Origin: Edaphochlamys debaryana
Lineage: Eukaryota > Chlorophyta > Chlorophyceae > Chlamydomonadales
Assembly (NCBI GenBank): GCA_016858145.1
Contig: JAEHOE010000189.1
Coordinates: 124,001 to 188,000, forward strand
DNA length: 64,000 bases
Direction: 5' to 3'
Part shown: positions 25,129-37,902 of the stretch, piece after piece
How positions within the stretch are numbered: the stretch's first letter is position 1
Layout of the letters: each line of letters opens with the position of its first letter
Program-made: the position numbers and the translations under genes
The notes under the pieces: model-generated
The model's database searches: none
What the model saw: only the letters and a program-made list of their open reading frames with translations
Told to the model about the DNA's origin: nothing

Positions 25129-28100
25129 TCCTACTAGCGTCGCTGATCACGTGTGCCTTATCGTCCAGCGCTCCGCGGGCGGTGCGAGCGCCTGCCTGCC
25201 CCAGGCCGGGTAGAATGGACAAAGCTTTGTCACACGCGCCAAGACTCGGAGGCGCAAATAGAGAGGTACGTCCGACTGGAGTGTCTTCGTGACACTTGCG
25301 GTCGCGAACAGGAAGAAGCGCACGAATTGATTGCTCCGCGGCAAAACGAGGTGCTTGGTCCTCCTACCCTATGTGACAGCAGCTATGACGTGATTAGAAT
25401 CGCTCACCGGGTTGCCGGAGAACGCCGCGCAGGAGGCGCGTTCAGAGTGCACACCCCCCTGTGCACCGAAACCCACGCAGGCCCGTTCAGCTGTGACTCG
25501 TTAATGCCCCCGCGTCACTGTAGTAGCTCAGTTTGCATGCATCTCGGCGGCACCGAGCCAAAATGTAGGGCCGTTGGTGAGGGGGCCTCGGCGCCCAGTC
25601 GCGGCGCGAAATCGGTTCAAGCACGTCACGATCTACTTGCTAGGTTGCTCTATGTCTATGAGCTTGGCCGGCGACAACCTTCGTGTTGTATGCCCGACGG
25701 CCTACTTGTTGCGGCCTTGCGGCGTTCTGTCTTGGTGCGGCCCGTGACTGCAGGCTTCTTGGGGATCGCGGCCGACAATCATAACTTTCCTACATTGGGG
25801 TCGGAGTATTTTGCGACGCCGGAAGCGTACACCGCGGGAACAGCGAACTGCCGGCCCCACGTGCCTTCACAGATGCGATGGACAGACAGTGCCCTCCGTT
25901 CAACCTTATCTCTTCAAGTGCTGTGAACCTTATGCACACAAGGTAGCGACACTGGGGCACACGCGGAGGTACGGTAACTGTGGATGTACTGAGGCCGGCC
26001 TTTGCGCGGCAAGAAGAAAGCCTCGACTGCCGTATGTTCGCATCCCCAATCGCATCTCAACCTAGCATGTTTGAAGGCAGCTTTCGCTCTCGTCCTGCCC
26101 CGTCTCAGGCAGGGCCCCTCCAAAGCGAGTCGCACGCGAGCCTTCGCTCCTTACGTGAGCTCAGGCTGGACTTACCCTTCCTGCGAGAGCACATTGTCCA
26201 TTCTGTCGTCTCATACTCGCTCCTGCCTCCGCGCTGCCCCGTGCTCCCGCGCGCTCGGATGTCAAATTGCGACCACTTTGGTAAGCGTCTGCCGAGGAGC
26301 CGGCCCGCGGATCTATCTTCACATAGCTGCTTCCCTTCTAGCAGTGCGTGCAGGTTGTGGGAAGCGAGCCAGCCCTTCGCTCGAGCCGCTCCCTCGCTTC
26401 GCCGACCTGCGCCGACCTGCGACCAGAGTGCAGCTGGAGGTGACCACAAGACGTCCGCAGTAGCAGCCGCTGAGGCAGGCGAGAGAAACGTTTCAGGGGC
26501 TGCCAGACTCGCCCTCCGGTCGCGGCCCCCAGACTGCCCGTTTCTGCGCGGGTTTCGGGTAGCGGTTGCTGCTCGGCCACCCGTCGGCCCCTCAGATTCT
26601 TCCAATGCCCTGCGCCCTTGGCAGCAGAGTGCTGACCCTGGGGCAAGAAAATCAAGCGAAGGAGACCAATGCGAAGCATGAAGGCAATTGCACGCTGGGC
26701 AGGGTTGGGCTGACCCTCCGCCGGAATGGTCCGTAGGCCAGCATACGGCTGGGCGGCAGCTGCCGTGCACTGCGGCACCCTGGCGCCACCTCTCGCAGGA
26801 GTATTGAGGCAGCGTTGGCACATTCGAGGATGCAAGGGATTCTCCAAGCCACTCCGTCATCTCCAGGCCCAACTTGCCTAGGTCGGCCAAAGCCCCGGGG
26901 GAGGTCCGCTTCCCCACTGCCGGTATCCCCAGGTAGGTCTTGCCATCCTCAACCCGGCCCCCGCGGCCCCGCCCCCACGTCGTGTGCGATTGTGCGTGGT
27001 CACCCGCGGCCAAGCTTGCCGGACCGAATGGTTCGTACTGGCGCCCCGGTGGTGGTTGAAGGTACGGGCGGATACGGTACGGTCGAGGAAGGTCCCATAC
27101 GGTCCAATGAGTCCGGCCCGCCCGCGGGAGGTACCTGCCACTGCTGCCATCACTCGGTTCACTAGGACGGTGTGAAGATGTAACGCCGTCCACAGCGCTT
27201 CACCACACCGCAAACCCAACCCCCGGGACTTCCTGGTGTAGGAGGCGCCGCAGAATGCGCAGATGCAGGTGCAGGGAGGAGCACCGCCCACGCCGTGCCC
27301 TTTCGCACGGCTGGGGCCCACTCTCCCCCCCTCGCCGGGCCCCCCACATTCCCACCTCTCGCCCCAGTCCCCAGCATCAAGGCAGGCGTCACGACCAGCG
27401 CATCGTTGGCAGCAGCACTTGCCGCACACACAACAGCGGGCACCCTACGTATCCTAAACACAACAGCGGGCATGCTCCCTCGGCTCAAGCCAGGCGCCAT
27501 TCACACAACAACGTGCGTGCCCGAGCCCCGAGGCCCCGGGCTCGAGCCCCTGTCGCTGGCCCTCGCTTCGGGGTGGAAGCAGGTGGGCAGTGAACACGTG
27601 AAGTGCAGGGACGCCGGGCAGCGGGCAGCGGGCCGCCCCTAGCGCCGGGTGCGGGTTCAGCAGGCGGGCGCTCGGTCAGCCCCGGGCGGCTCCCATGGCC
27701 CTCACGTCCCGCCCGCTAGCCCTTCAGCAGCGTCCTCGGTCTGTGCCCGATGCCTGGTTGCCTGGCCTCCCCGGCGCCGTCCTCGGCAGAGGCTCACTGC
27801 GGCTACAGCACCACAGCTGGTGGGCTAGGCGCCGCTTACCGCTTCGTCGGGTAGGCCGTTCTCCACGTCCCCTGCTCCTCCTCTCCCTCGCCGGAGTCAC
27901 CGCCTCCGCCTCCCCCTCATCCCTCATCCCTCCCACCTCCAGTCCTCCTCCTCCCGCCTCCACCTCATCTCCAAGGATGCCCCCTCCTGCTCTTCTGCAC
28001 CGTACCCTGGGCTCGAGCCGCCAGAGCACGTCCCCACCACAAGGCGCGCCACGCTCCGGCACAGCGAGGTCTCGCACGCCGGTCCCATGAAGCGAGGGTG

Positions 28101-28153
28101 TCGAGCCAGGGGCTAGGGGCCCGCTAGCGCCCCAAGAGCGGCCACTCGGCCGC
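25129..28153. other. 3.0-kb region without a confident gene
   Basis: It lies upstream of the cyclin start and downstream of the DUF3181-like gene. The first few hundred bases should be the cyclin promoter. A minus-strand stretch at about 26790-26950 reads like protein (KTYLGIPAVGKRTSPG, then ALADLGKLGLEMTEWLGE), but it has no phased partner exons and no family I recognise. A GTACGG-type word cluster occurs at 27055-27105 and a short repeat, cacaacagcgggca, appears twice near 27430 and 27460. Confidence 0.45.
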
Positions 28154-30137
28154 TCACCGCCGGGAGAACTCCTCGCACAGCCGCGCCAGGTCGCCCACGC
28201 ACATGGACGGCATGACGTCGTACAGCGAAGTCTGTACGGCAGGCACGTGGTGTACGGCAGGCAGGCTGTCGGCAGCAGGTAGATGCCCGCAACGACCCGC
28301 AACGTTCGGTGCGTGCAGCACAACGGACCCCTGGACTTCAAGCCAAGTCAAGTCAGGGCGGGACGCAAAGCCGCCCCTCCGAGCACTGAACCCGTTCAAC
28401 GCCTTCCCTTCCCCCTGCTGACGTGCTGACTACCTCCGGACCCCCACCCCCATCTCACCTTGAGCTTGCCGGCCCCCAGCTTTACGGGCACCTTCTTTAG
28501 GACGGCCTCCACGTCGGACTCGCGTAGGCCCTTCTTGAGCTGCGTCAGGGAAGCGGAGGCGACGGAACCTATGTTACTGAGCTAGGAGCAGCGGTGAGCG
28601 CTGCAGATTGCTGGGGATCGCTGAGGATGACAATCCGCCTGCCGTCACGGTTGCTCGCGGGTGATGGGCATGGGCCCGTGCACCGGTGCCCCGAGCGCAA
28701 GAGCCCCGCAGGCGTGTTGGGGCCGCCTTCGGCGCCCGGGTGCTGCCGTACTGGGCGAACGCGCGAGAGGGGCAGGCCAGTACCCGGCGCATTGTGAACC
28801 GGAGGGCCCAAGAAGAATTCCGAAACCGTGCTAGGAAGCTTTTGGAGCTGAGCGAATCCTGATCGAACCGACCTGCGGCCCGAGCTGCGCCGCCAGTGCC
28901 TGGCTCATCTTGAAGGTGGAGTTGCCGGGCGCGCCCGCCGCCATGTCCTGTGGGCAGAACGCAGGAGCGGGTTGAGGGGATGCGGCGGCGCGGTTTGGGA
29001 TCCATGCCGTGTGACTCAGTCCTCTTACTAAGGATGCTAACCTCGGGACCCGGAACACAACAGGCAATGTCAAGATCGAGACGGTTGTGACCAGGCGCGC
29101 CTGGGCTGCCCGCTTCGAGTGAGGTGCCAGCACGGTGGAAGCCAGGGGGCCCGCACACGGTCCCGGGTCGCAAGGGACGAGGGCGGAGCGGAGCCCAACG
29201 CCGTGCGAGTGAGCAAGCCCCAGTGCGCACACCCCGGAGGAAGGATCTCGCTCCCTGACGCCCTCCCGCAGCGCCGCCCGCGCAATGTAGGGGACCAGGC
29301 GGAGGGCCGAGTCCTGGCGCCGTCTGGACCACGTTTCCTTCGCAACGGGGTTCTGTGTGGGTCTTTGCCACACGGGACTCACCCGGAGGTATAGATGCCA
29401 GCCTGCCAGGTCGACGTAGCAGTCCCGACCTGGGTACGGTAGAAGAAACGGAGGTAGGACATGGTTTCAGGCGGGAGGTGGCTGGTGGGTGCAGTTGGAT
29501 ACCACATTGTCCTGGTTCCTGGTGAGGGCCTTGGCCGCCCCAGGATTCCACAGAAACGGCGAGCAGCTTGCACCCCTGAGTGACAAGCTTCTGCTTTGTG
29601 CAAGCTTCTACTTTGGCGTCTAGGGCTCAGCCTTCCCGACGCCTCACCGATGGCAGAGGCGAACTCGTCGTAGGGGGTCTTCGCCCCGCCCCCGCCAGTC
29701 ACCAGCTTCGTCACATCCAGCCATCCATCCAGCGCTAACGCATGAGAGAAGGTTGAGAAGCAGGGAGGAAGGCTGGTGTTGGTAATTCGAGAGCCCTCCA
29801 AAGCCGGCACCGATGGTGCCAACAGTGCCACCATCCTGGTTCGTGTCAGCATCCCGTCACTGCCGACGATGCACCTGCATCGCGCCTCTGCCCGCCCACT
29901 CACCATCCATGCCAAGGCCCCGCGCCACACAGCCGCGACGCGCTGGTGCGCTAGGCTTGGCTGGGTGAGCCCGCCGGGCGTTTGAAGGGAGGCATGCCGG
30001 TGGCACCGCGACACGGCCTGCAACACAGATCTGGGCTAATTAGCTACTGTGTCTTGCTGACGTGCAGTTGCGGGCCTACCTGCCCGGGCTCGGGTCGATG
30101 TCGATGAATGCACCCGCGAAGCTTGCAGGCTCTGCAT
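28154..30137 (-). CDS. Chloroplast-targeted DUF3181-like protein
   Basis: Seven exons in perfect phase: 30137-30080, 30017-29904, 29734-29648, 29429-29383, 28947-28873, 28581-28459, 28231-28154 (TGA), 193 aa. The first 55 or so residues (MQSLQASRVHSSTSTRARAG and on) are rich in Ala, Arg, Ser and Pro and lack acidic residues, as expected of an algal chloroplast transit peptide. The mature part contains FASAIGRDCYVDLAGWHLYL, LRESDVEAVLKKVPVKLG and a C terminus LYDVMPSMCVGDLARLCEEF. I recall this layout (IGExxYIDVAxWHLYL, then VPLGxGK, then LxDxxPxxC) from the small cyanobacterial DUF3181 proteins, so a plastid protein of cyanobacterial descent is likely. Molecular function is unknown. The acceptor of the sixth exon uses TAG rather than CAG, because the nearby CAG would place a stop in frame. 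Confidence 0.75.
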
Positions 30138-30471
30138 CTTATTCTTGATGCGACAGTTTGAAAGTATTCTGTGGGCGTGCAATTATTGCACTACTGTGTG
30201 CAAGAGCGGGGCGCTTTCAACGCTTGCACGCAGACTCGCAAGAGGGCGTCGCGGACGTACGCCCCTGCGTACGCCAGTGCCGGAACGCCTCGAGACCAAA
30301 CGAAGCCATGGGAGCACAGGGCTTCTCTTGCATGTGTGGGGCCACGGCTCCTCGGCTGAGGACGGCCAGGGTGACCCGGGGGTCAGCGCGAGAGCCCTGG
30401 CCGGTGCGTGCCCGTGTGCGGGGCGGACTGGGCGGACGCCTGCAGAGGAATTACGGCAGCCAGACGCCCCG

Positions 30472-30497
30472 CCCCCAGGCCCTGGCAGGCCTGGGGG
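30472..30497. repeat. Perfect inverted repeat, 10-bp arms
   Basis: The left arm CCCCCAGGCC (30472-30481) and the right arm GGCCTGGGGG (30488-30497) are exact complements around the 6-base loop CTGGCA. The same hairpin recurs about 120 bp downstream. No T-run follows, and the cellular context makes a bacterial-type terminator irrelevant. Confidence 0.75.
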
Positions 30498-30592
30498 CGA
30501 CCAGGTACCCCTTTCACAGGCACAGGCATTCTGCGTCGGCCAACATCATGCGACGCCAACACCGCGGCACTACGCCCCGTTGTCTATAATAA

Positions 30593-30616
30593 CCCCAGGC
30601 CCTGGCAGGCCTGGGG
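30593..30616. repeat. Second copy of the 30472 hairpin, 9-bp arms
   Basis: CCCCAGGCC (30593-30601) and GGCCTGGGG (30608-30616) flank the same CTGGCA loop as in the first copy. The core shared by the two sites is 24 bases, while the bases around it differ. Confidence 0.75.
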
Positions 30617-32092
30617 TCTGCACGCCCCACACTTCAGACGCGAGCTCACAAGCATCGCCTGCACTAGCCTTGACACCCGACTGGCTCCTTGCCCTGCGTC
30701 GGCAAAGTCTCCCACGCTGGCGGGCGCTGCCCGTGCCATGGCGCCCCCCAGCCCAGCCCGTGTTCCAGGCATTACCGTCTTGCGCCGCATCGCATCGCCC
30801 TGTTACAGGTATCGGCGAGGCCATCGCATGAATGCCCCGCGGGGTAGTGCCCGCTTTCGAGTCGCAACCCCAGTCCCCAAGCCACGCGCCGCGTCGCCAG
30901 TCGCCACCTTTGTCTGTCATTGCAAGGGCGGCTCCTCCTGCCCCGTGCCCTTCAGTCCCAACGTCAGACCCTACATCGAAAGGGTCCTCAAGGCCCCAGA
31001 CTGCAAACCAGGAAGCAGGCGGTTGCGTCACCCGAAAGGTGTGCAAAGCAAGGTGTGTTTCGGCCTCCCAGACCCGTACCTTATAATTCCTTTCCGCGCA
31101 TTCCCCCTGGGCACCCCGCCCGCGCTCTGCCCAGGCGAGCACCCGGGCACGGAGTTCTTCCCCCGAACAACATGCAGATCCAGCACAAGGGGTACGGAAC
31201 CTCACTAAAACAGCAACATGCTTTCTGCCCGCTGCGGGCCATGCTCCTGAGCCGCTCAAACGCACGGTCAAAGTCATCTTCCCTAACGTCCCTTGCGTCA
31301 TCTCACGTCACCTCAACGTCGCCTTAGCTCTTAGCTCGAAGCGTCAAGTCCGTTTGCACGTACCACACGCGAATGCCGCTGTCGCTCGACACCTTGTGGT
31401 TCCCTGCAATGCATTCCCATGGCCCGATGGGCGCCTGCGCGCGACAGACGCAGGCGCCCCTGTACCCAAACCCGGCCTCGCATATATCACGACCGCAGCA
31501 CGACACAAACGACAACAAATACCTTATCGACCCGTAGACGTCGCGGCTATGTAGCAGGCCTCCAGCAACCTCGCGCGTTGTGATACCAGCCAGCTTCAGA
31601 ATGGCCCGGGTTGATGCATGGCCGCAGTCCTCGCTACGCCACCCGCCACCCTGTCTGCCCCGTCCAGCTCCGCTCTCTTCAGCCCTTGCCCCCAGGGCCC
31701 CTGCGGAACGGTCCCACTCGCCCCTCAGCAGACGGGAGCGTCCTGCACCCGTGTCGCGGCCTTGGTCCCCACCGTCGGCCCCCAGGGCTCTCGATCGCCC
31801 CGACAGCGCACAAGACGCGGGCCCAGGGCTGATGGCCAGCTGGGCCTGCTGCGTGGGCCCGTGCGGGCCCTGGCCTGGTCCTCTTGGGCCTCGCTGCGCT
31901 TTTAAGGGAGCCAAGGTACCATGCCACTGGTCGATCGGCCGCGGCCCGGACACCCTCAGGCCATCACTCCCGGCGTTTCACCCACAGGGAGGCGACGCCC
32001 GGCCCCCGAGGCTCAACGCCCGCTGTGCGCATCCACGCTCAAGCGAGGCTGAGCGCCGAGGCATGCCGCCCGTCCAAGCCGCGGGACTGCGG

Positions 32093-35000
32093 TCACTGCT
32101 GCTCCGTTGCGAGCGGCAGCTCCGGGGCCGCCGGCGGCGGCTGGCTGAGCAGCTCCGCAACTGCATGGGTCGAAAGCGCGGCGACCAGGCTCAGGAAAAA
32201 GGCCATGGTAGCAAAGCGCCTGGTCAACCACACCCTGCGGTTTCCTCCCTGTCCCTGCCCTCCGTGTTTACCGAACCGACAATCCGAGCAGCACCCGCGC
32301 AGGCACCCACCCGACAGCGGCGGCGTGGCGCTTTTGAGCCAGGGCAGTGAGTTTATGTCGGCGGGCAGCGAGGGCGGGGGGTGCAGCAGGCCCTGGAGCA
32401 GGGCCTCGGGCCCCGGGGTAGAGGTGCGGAAGAAGCCCCAGGGGTCGGGCGAGGAGCTGGGGTATGTGGGAGCGGGGTGGGGCGGGGTTGGGGGTGAGTG
32501 CCGCTGGGGTTGTGGGTTGTGGGTTAAAGTGGGGCGGGGCTGGTGGGTTGCGGTAAAGGGGGTGTTGGCGCACGTTTGCACTGCACTTGCCGGCGTGCGG
32601 GGCTCTCGGAGGCGGCTGGTGCGCCGGATGCGTGCGAGGTGACCCAAGGTGCACCAACCGAAAAGGACATCGGCTCTCAAAGCCGCCCCCCCAGCCTCCC
32701 CAGAGCGCACGAGCGCGCAGCACCCCCCCCCCCCCCACACACACACACGGCACAACCCCGAGCATCCAAACACACCGCCCAGCCCCAGCCCCAGCCCCCG
32801 CCAGCCAGCAAACCAGACCCTGACACCAGACCCTGGCCGCGAACCAAGCCTCCCCAATCCGCGTACCTGCGCAGGTGGTCCAGAACGTACGGCCCCAGGC
32901 CGGCCACGCCGCCGAGCCCCAACAGCGCCGCCATTCCGGATCCGCTGCCGCCGCTGCCGTCGATCAGACCCGGCGGCAGGCCGGCAGGTAGGCCTGGCGT
33001 CCCGGAACCCGGCAGGCCGCCGCCAAGGCTCGCCACCGCCGCCAGCGCCGCCGCCGCGGCGGCCGCCGCCGAAGGCGTCCCCGAGCCCATCCCGCCGAGC
33101 GGCGGCGGCGGTGCCAGCCCGGCCATGGCCGGCGGCGCACCGGGGATGGCGGCGGCGCCCGACGGCCCGGCGGCGCCGCTGCCGATGCTGGCCGTTGGCG
33201 CCAGCGGCGGCGTCAGAGAGGCCGGACGGGCCATGGTGCTAGCGACTTCCTCCGGGGTGACCGCCGGCGGTCGGCCGGCGGCGGCGGCGGCTGCCGCCGA
33301 GACGTCTAGCCCGACGGCGCCGCTGCCGTCGCCGCCAGGCCCTGCCCCCGCCGCCGCCGTGGGCTGCCCGCTTTGCAGTGAGATCTGATGCATCAACGTT
33401 GCGGGGGACGGGTCCTGGCGCTGCTCTTCCTTGACCACAACCCCGCTGGCGCCCGCGCCGCCGTCGGCGGCGCTCGGTGGAGTTGCACCCGCGCCGGCGG
33501 CAGGCGGCGGCGCAGCTATCCCCGCCGCCGCCATCGCCGCCGCGGCTGCTGACATGGGGTCCCGTGGCGCCTGGGTCTGCATTTGTTGCTGCAGTAAGAG
33601 GTGCCGCAGTACGGGATGAAGCGTTACGGGCTCGTTGGGGTTCCCGCCACTGGAGCTGGGCGGCAGGCCGCCGGGCGGCGGGGGCGGCGGCGGCGCCGTC
33701 GGCGGCCAGACGGGTGGCGCCAGCGGCGGCGCGATGAAGGGCGGCGGCGGCGGCGACATGGGCGTCGGCCGCGCCAGCGGCGGCGGCGGCAGCAGCGTCG
33801 CCGCGGCGGCGGCGATGGCCGCCGGCGGCAGCGGCCCCGCCGCCGCGTTCTGCGCCAGGAACTGCTGCATCGCCGCCGCGTGCTGCTGCTGCTGCGCCAG
33901 CAACGCCGGCAGGTACGCGGCCCCCGGCGACGCCGACCGCACCGCCGCCAGCGCCGCCAGGGCGTGCGGCGGCGGCGAGCTGCCCGTCAGCGGCACAATG
34001 TCCGGCGTCGCGCGCAGCAGCTGGTCTATGAAGACCGACGGCGTGGCGGCGCGGCTGAGGGACGGCGCGAGCAGGAACCACGGGTCCGTGGGCCCCGCCG
34101 TTGCGCGGCCGCCCAAGGCCGACAGCGGTCGGCCCAGGCCGCCCCCGTTGTCATCATCGTCATCTACCTCTCCGAAGATCCGATTCGCGACCTCTCGCGC
34201 CATGGAAGACGGCGGCCGCGAAGGCGGCCGCGGCGGCAGCCCCGCCGCCGCCGCCGTGGCGTCGGAGGAGGAGGCGACGCACTCGGCGCCGTGGGGATGG
34301 GAGCCGCCGCCAGCGCCCGCGGACCCCATGAAGCCCTTACGCCCCGCCGAGGCGGCGCAGAGGTTGGCAGCCGCGACCTGGAGCGGCCCGACCGCGTCGA
34401 GGACGGACGCCAGCGGCAGGCCCCGCGGCAGCGGGCCGCCGCCGCCACCTGCCGCCGCGCCGCCGCCGCCGCCGGGGTTGGCCGCCTCCAGCATGCGCTG
34501 CATGTTGGTGTGGCTCGCGCCCCGCTGCAGCGCCGGGTGCGGCATCGCCTGAGCGGGGCGTGCGGTGTTGTTTGTGATGGGGGAGGGATGCGGGGGGTCA
34601 GCAGCGAGGAGTGACATGGGACCGGAATAGCTAGCGCAATGGGTGCGGTGGGCGTGTGTTGGGATCTGCAGGAGCAGCCGGCTCGCGGCGGGAGGAAAGA
34701 CTCGTCTGAGCAATGCCAGGATCTGCCTAATTGCATGCGACATCGCTCCCTTCGTCCATGCCCCCAGTGCGACAGGGACGGGGCCAAGGGTCAGCAGTGC
34801 CGTACCTTGGGAGCGGAGAGGGTGGGCTGGGAGGATGCCGCCCCAGCCGCGGTGGCGAGCTTGGGGATGGGCTTGAAGATCCTGCTGCCCCCCGAACCGG
34901 TGGACGGAGTCGGGCCCATCCCCGCCGTCCCGGGGGCATGGAACAGGGGCAACCCGTCCGCGAGCGGCGGGGGCGATGCAGCGCCTACAGGGGGAAGAAA

Positions 35001-37902
35001 GGGACGAGGCAGGGTCCCATTGAGGGCGGGCAACAACGGGATGAGCAAGCCCCGACAGAATCGGCTGGTATGCGTGAGCGAGGCCAGGGGCATTCGGATG
35101 TAAACTTGCCCCCGGTCGACCCGCACCAAATGGCATAAACCCTCGCTTCCCCCCACGCTCTGCATCCCCTCCAGCCATGCACCCGCCCACCTTCGAGCCT
35201 GCCACGACTGCCGCTGCTGTTGGTCGGCCCCGGCCCAGCACGCCTCAAGGGGTCCGCCGACCCTGGCTTAAGCAGCACGATCGAGCTCTCGATCCCCGCC
35301 GCCGCCGCGCCGCCGCCGCCGTCTGCTCCCGCCACCATATGCCCGCCCGACCCAGATCGATGCAGGCCCGCGGCCGTGGAGCCGTTTGCGAGGTTGCGGG
35401 CGGACAGGGGCCCCGCCGAGGCAGGGCGGCCGTAGGGCCCCAACTTTGACGGCCCGAGCAGGCCCGACGGGGAGGGCCCGCTGCCCGAGCGTCGCGCGCC
35501 GGCGCCGGCCGCGCCGCCCGTGCCCCCGAACCGGTCGTTGGAGCGCTGCAGTTCTAGCAGAATGCTGCTGAGCTCCTTGCGTTGGTTGGCATCGTCGTCG
35601 TCGGCGGAGTCCCCATCCAGCCCGCCGCCAGCATTGGCGCCGGCGCCGGGGCCCGCGTTGGCGGCTGGTCGAGTGCTGCCGTTGCGCCGCCGGCTGCGAC
35701 GCCCGGCCTCGCCCGGCGTCGCGCCGCCCAGCCCGCCGTCCTGGAGGGAGCACTGGCAGTTGTGGCACTGGTACGACGCGAAATCGTACGAGTACGTGTC
35801 GGGCCGGGTTTCCATCTGCCGCCGTAGGCAGTTGGTGTGGGCCCAGGCCGCGCACAGCTCGCACTCGATCATCTCCGAGCCGTCGTCGTACGTGACGCCG
35901 CACGGGCAGTCGTACTTGTACTGCTGCTCGTCCGACGCGCCGCCGCCGCCCCGTCGGGCCGGCGCGTCATCGGCGGCGCCGCCGTCGTCATCGTCGTCCT
36001 CCGTTGGTACGTCCATGTCCTCGTCCTCGTCATCCTCGTCCGACAACCCGTCAGACATGCGCGCGGACCGCCGCGAGCGGTTGCTGCGGCGGTTGCGAGA
36101 CCGCCCGCCGCCGCCAGCGCCGCCGCCGCCGCCTCCCATGCCGCCGTCCGAGGCGTCTCCATCGTCAGAGCCGATCAGCCGTGGCTGCCCGTCCTCCGCA
36201 AAGCCGTAGCGGCGACGATCGTAGATGCCTACATGGTTTGTCGAGTTGGGGTCGCAGGAATCGGCGTCAGGAGAGCCTTCCAACCGGGGCTGCAATGACC
36301 TACCCGGTCCTTCGATCCTGGAACTCCCACGGCCCGAAAGGCTGCACACCAGCCGCTGGCTGCCCTCCGGGACGCTAGCCAGGCTCCACATCGTGCTGCC
36401 ACCACACAACACAGTCTGCCCCGCCCCGCCCAAGCAAACAAGGCTGCCATTGCCTCCTCTCACCTGCCAGGACCAGCCTCCCACCAATACCCTACCCCGT
36501 CCCCGCTCTCGCCCATGCTCAAGCCCCAAACCCCGCAAAACCCTGATGAGCTCGCTTCACCCCAGGGCCGCCACTCCCTGGCCCGCCTTCCCCACCCCTG
36601 GCCCGCCTTCCAAGCCCCAGCCCCCAGCCCCAGCCCCAGCCCCAGCCCCGGCCCCAGCCCACGCAGCACCCACCGAAGCGGCGGTCCTCCTGCACCTTCC
36701 GGTACCGAGACGACCCACTCCGCGGGAGCCCGCTGTTGGACCGCTGCCGCATCATCTGCCGCGCCAGGGCGCCGCCGGGCCCGCCCATGTCCCCGGGCAG
36801 GCCGGGCCCGCCCTGCGGGACCAGGACCATGCCCATGGGCCCGCCCGGGCCCAGGCCGTTGGGCCCGTCCATGCCGCCCAGGCCCGGGTGGTGGTTGGGG
36901 TGGTTGAAGTGGTGCCCCTGCCCCTGCCCCTGTCCGTGATCCTGGTCTCCGTCGTCTGACCCCTCTGCCGGGGCCCGCTCAAGCCCATTGTAGCCTGGCC
37001 CAGACCCGGGCCCGGGCCCGGGCTCGTCGTCGTCCTCCGCGTTCTCGAGCAACAGCGCTAGGTCTGTGATGGCCTTGCGCTTCTGAGCGGCACGAGCAGA
37101 CTGGCGCTGCGGGTGAGTCGGGGGCGTGTTGTGGTTGGCAGAAAGTTGTTGAACGGTGGAGTGGGGCAACGGAGGAGGAGCGGCGCGATTGGCATTGCGC
37201 CGGGCGGAGCCATGGCAAGGAACACGTGGAAAGGCCAGGGAAGTACCAGGGAGCACGCGAGTTTCGGATGCAACGGAGGTGCGCAACTGCGGTTGTCTAG
37301 GTACGTCTGGCCCGAAGGGGCATTGCTGCTGGGAACTAAATCCTGGCGCCTCGGCATCCGTCCCTCTTGAGCCTACCTGAGCCGGTGCTGCGGCCTGCAG
37401 CTCGCCCAGGGCCATGGCCCCTGGCTCCGGCAGCGCCAGAGGACCCTGTCGGAAGGATGATAATCAGGCCACCATTCAGGAAAAGATCAGCAATGCAATC
37501 TGTAGCGGCATCGACGCCCCACGATGGGGGACGAGCCGACAAAACGATCCCGGCTAAAGGAACTGCCAGCAGTCTCCGTAGCGGCACGCAACCTCCCCGC
37601 CGCTTCCGCCCGACCCCGCTTCCCTCCACGTGTGCGGATCCGCATCCAGTGGCCACGCTCACCCCAGAATTACTGAGCGTGATGCTGTAGGCGCGTCGAC
37701 GCGCCCCTGACTCGACCAGCCCCTCACGCACGCCCATCTCAGCCCGAGAAAGACACACAACGACACCTGCGCGCACCCTCACCGCATCGCCCCTGCCGCC
37801 CCCATCGTCTGACAAGCCGCCGTCACCGCTGCCCGGTGACTCCCCGCCAGAGGGGCCTTGCGACCTGCGGCGGTCAAGGAAGGGCACGGCCAAGTTGGAC
37901 GC
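32093..37902 (-). CDS. PHD-finger protein with Gly/Pro/Ala-rich regions (5' end unresolved)
   Basis: Phased exons: 37902-37783, 37445-37377, 37106-36674, 36228-35191, 34984-34806, 34548-32867, 32456-32093, about 1290 residues from the first placed exon. The fourth exon has an acidic stretch, a basic stretch (RSRNRRSNRSRRSARM) and one PHD finger: CPCGVTYDDGSEMIECELC, AWAHTNC, then CHNC. The DDGxMIxC form resembles the SET3/MLL5 class of PHD fingers, which read methylated histone H3K4, so a chromatin role is inferred; no SET or other enzyme domain is visible. The rest is low complexity. The start is not fixed. An open stretch at about 38044-38157 (YKPKTQGPWSKKYKRER) looks coding and joins in phase only if a 22-nt exon at 37684-37663 is used and exon 37902-37783 is read in another frame. 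The last exon ends with a hydrophobic stretch (MAFFLSLVAALSTHAVAELL) and may be over-read past a true donor near 32265. Confidence 0.72.
36613..36660. repeat. Hexamer microsatellite (CCCAGC)n in PHD-gene intron
   Basis: About eight near-perfect copies of the hexamer CCCAGC lie in the intron between 36674 and 36228. It is a simple sequence, probably hypervariable. Confidence 0.7.

Larger units (their letters stand above)
30138..32092. other. 2.0-kb region without a recognised gene
   Basis: It holds the promoter side of the DUF3181-like gene and the 3' side of the PHD-finger gene. Several long open frames exist on both strands, but none shows a recognisable family, and they overlap each other as GC-rich shadows do. 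Two related hairpins lie at 30472-30497 and 30593-30616. Confidence 0.5.

Noticed and set aside
26105..27193. 362-codon minus-strand open frame
   Set aside because: Only a short part (about 26790-26950) looks protein-like, the rest is compositionally random, and no partner exon or family was found. Kept as a remark, not as a gene.
30472..30497. Hairpin considered as a transcription terminator
   Set aside because: Rho-independent termination does not apply to algal nuclear genes, and no T-run follows.
31324..31953. Minus-strand open frame with a Cys-rich end
   Set aside because: The Cys/Tyr-containing stretch has no zinc-finger spacing and no family resemblance; probably chance.
33601..34614. 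Arg-rich 337-codon open frame on the plus strand
   Set aside because: Antisense shadow of the Ala/Pro-rich exon 34548-32867 of the PHD-finger gene; poly-Arg is the usual product of such shadows.
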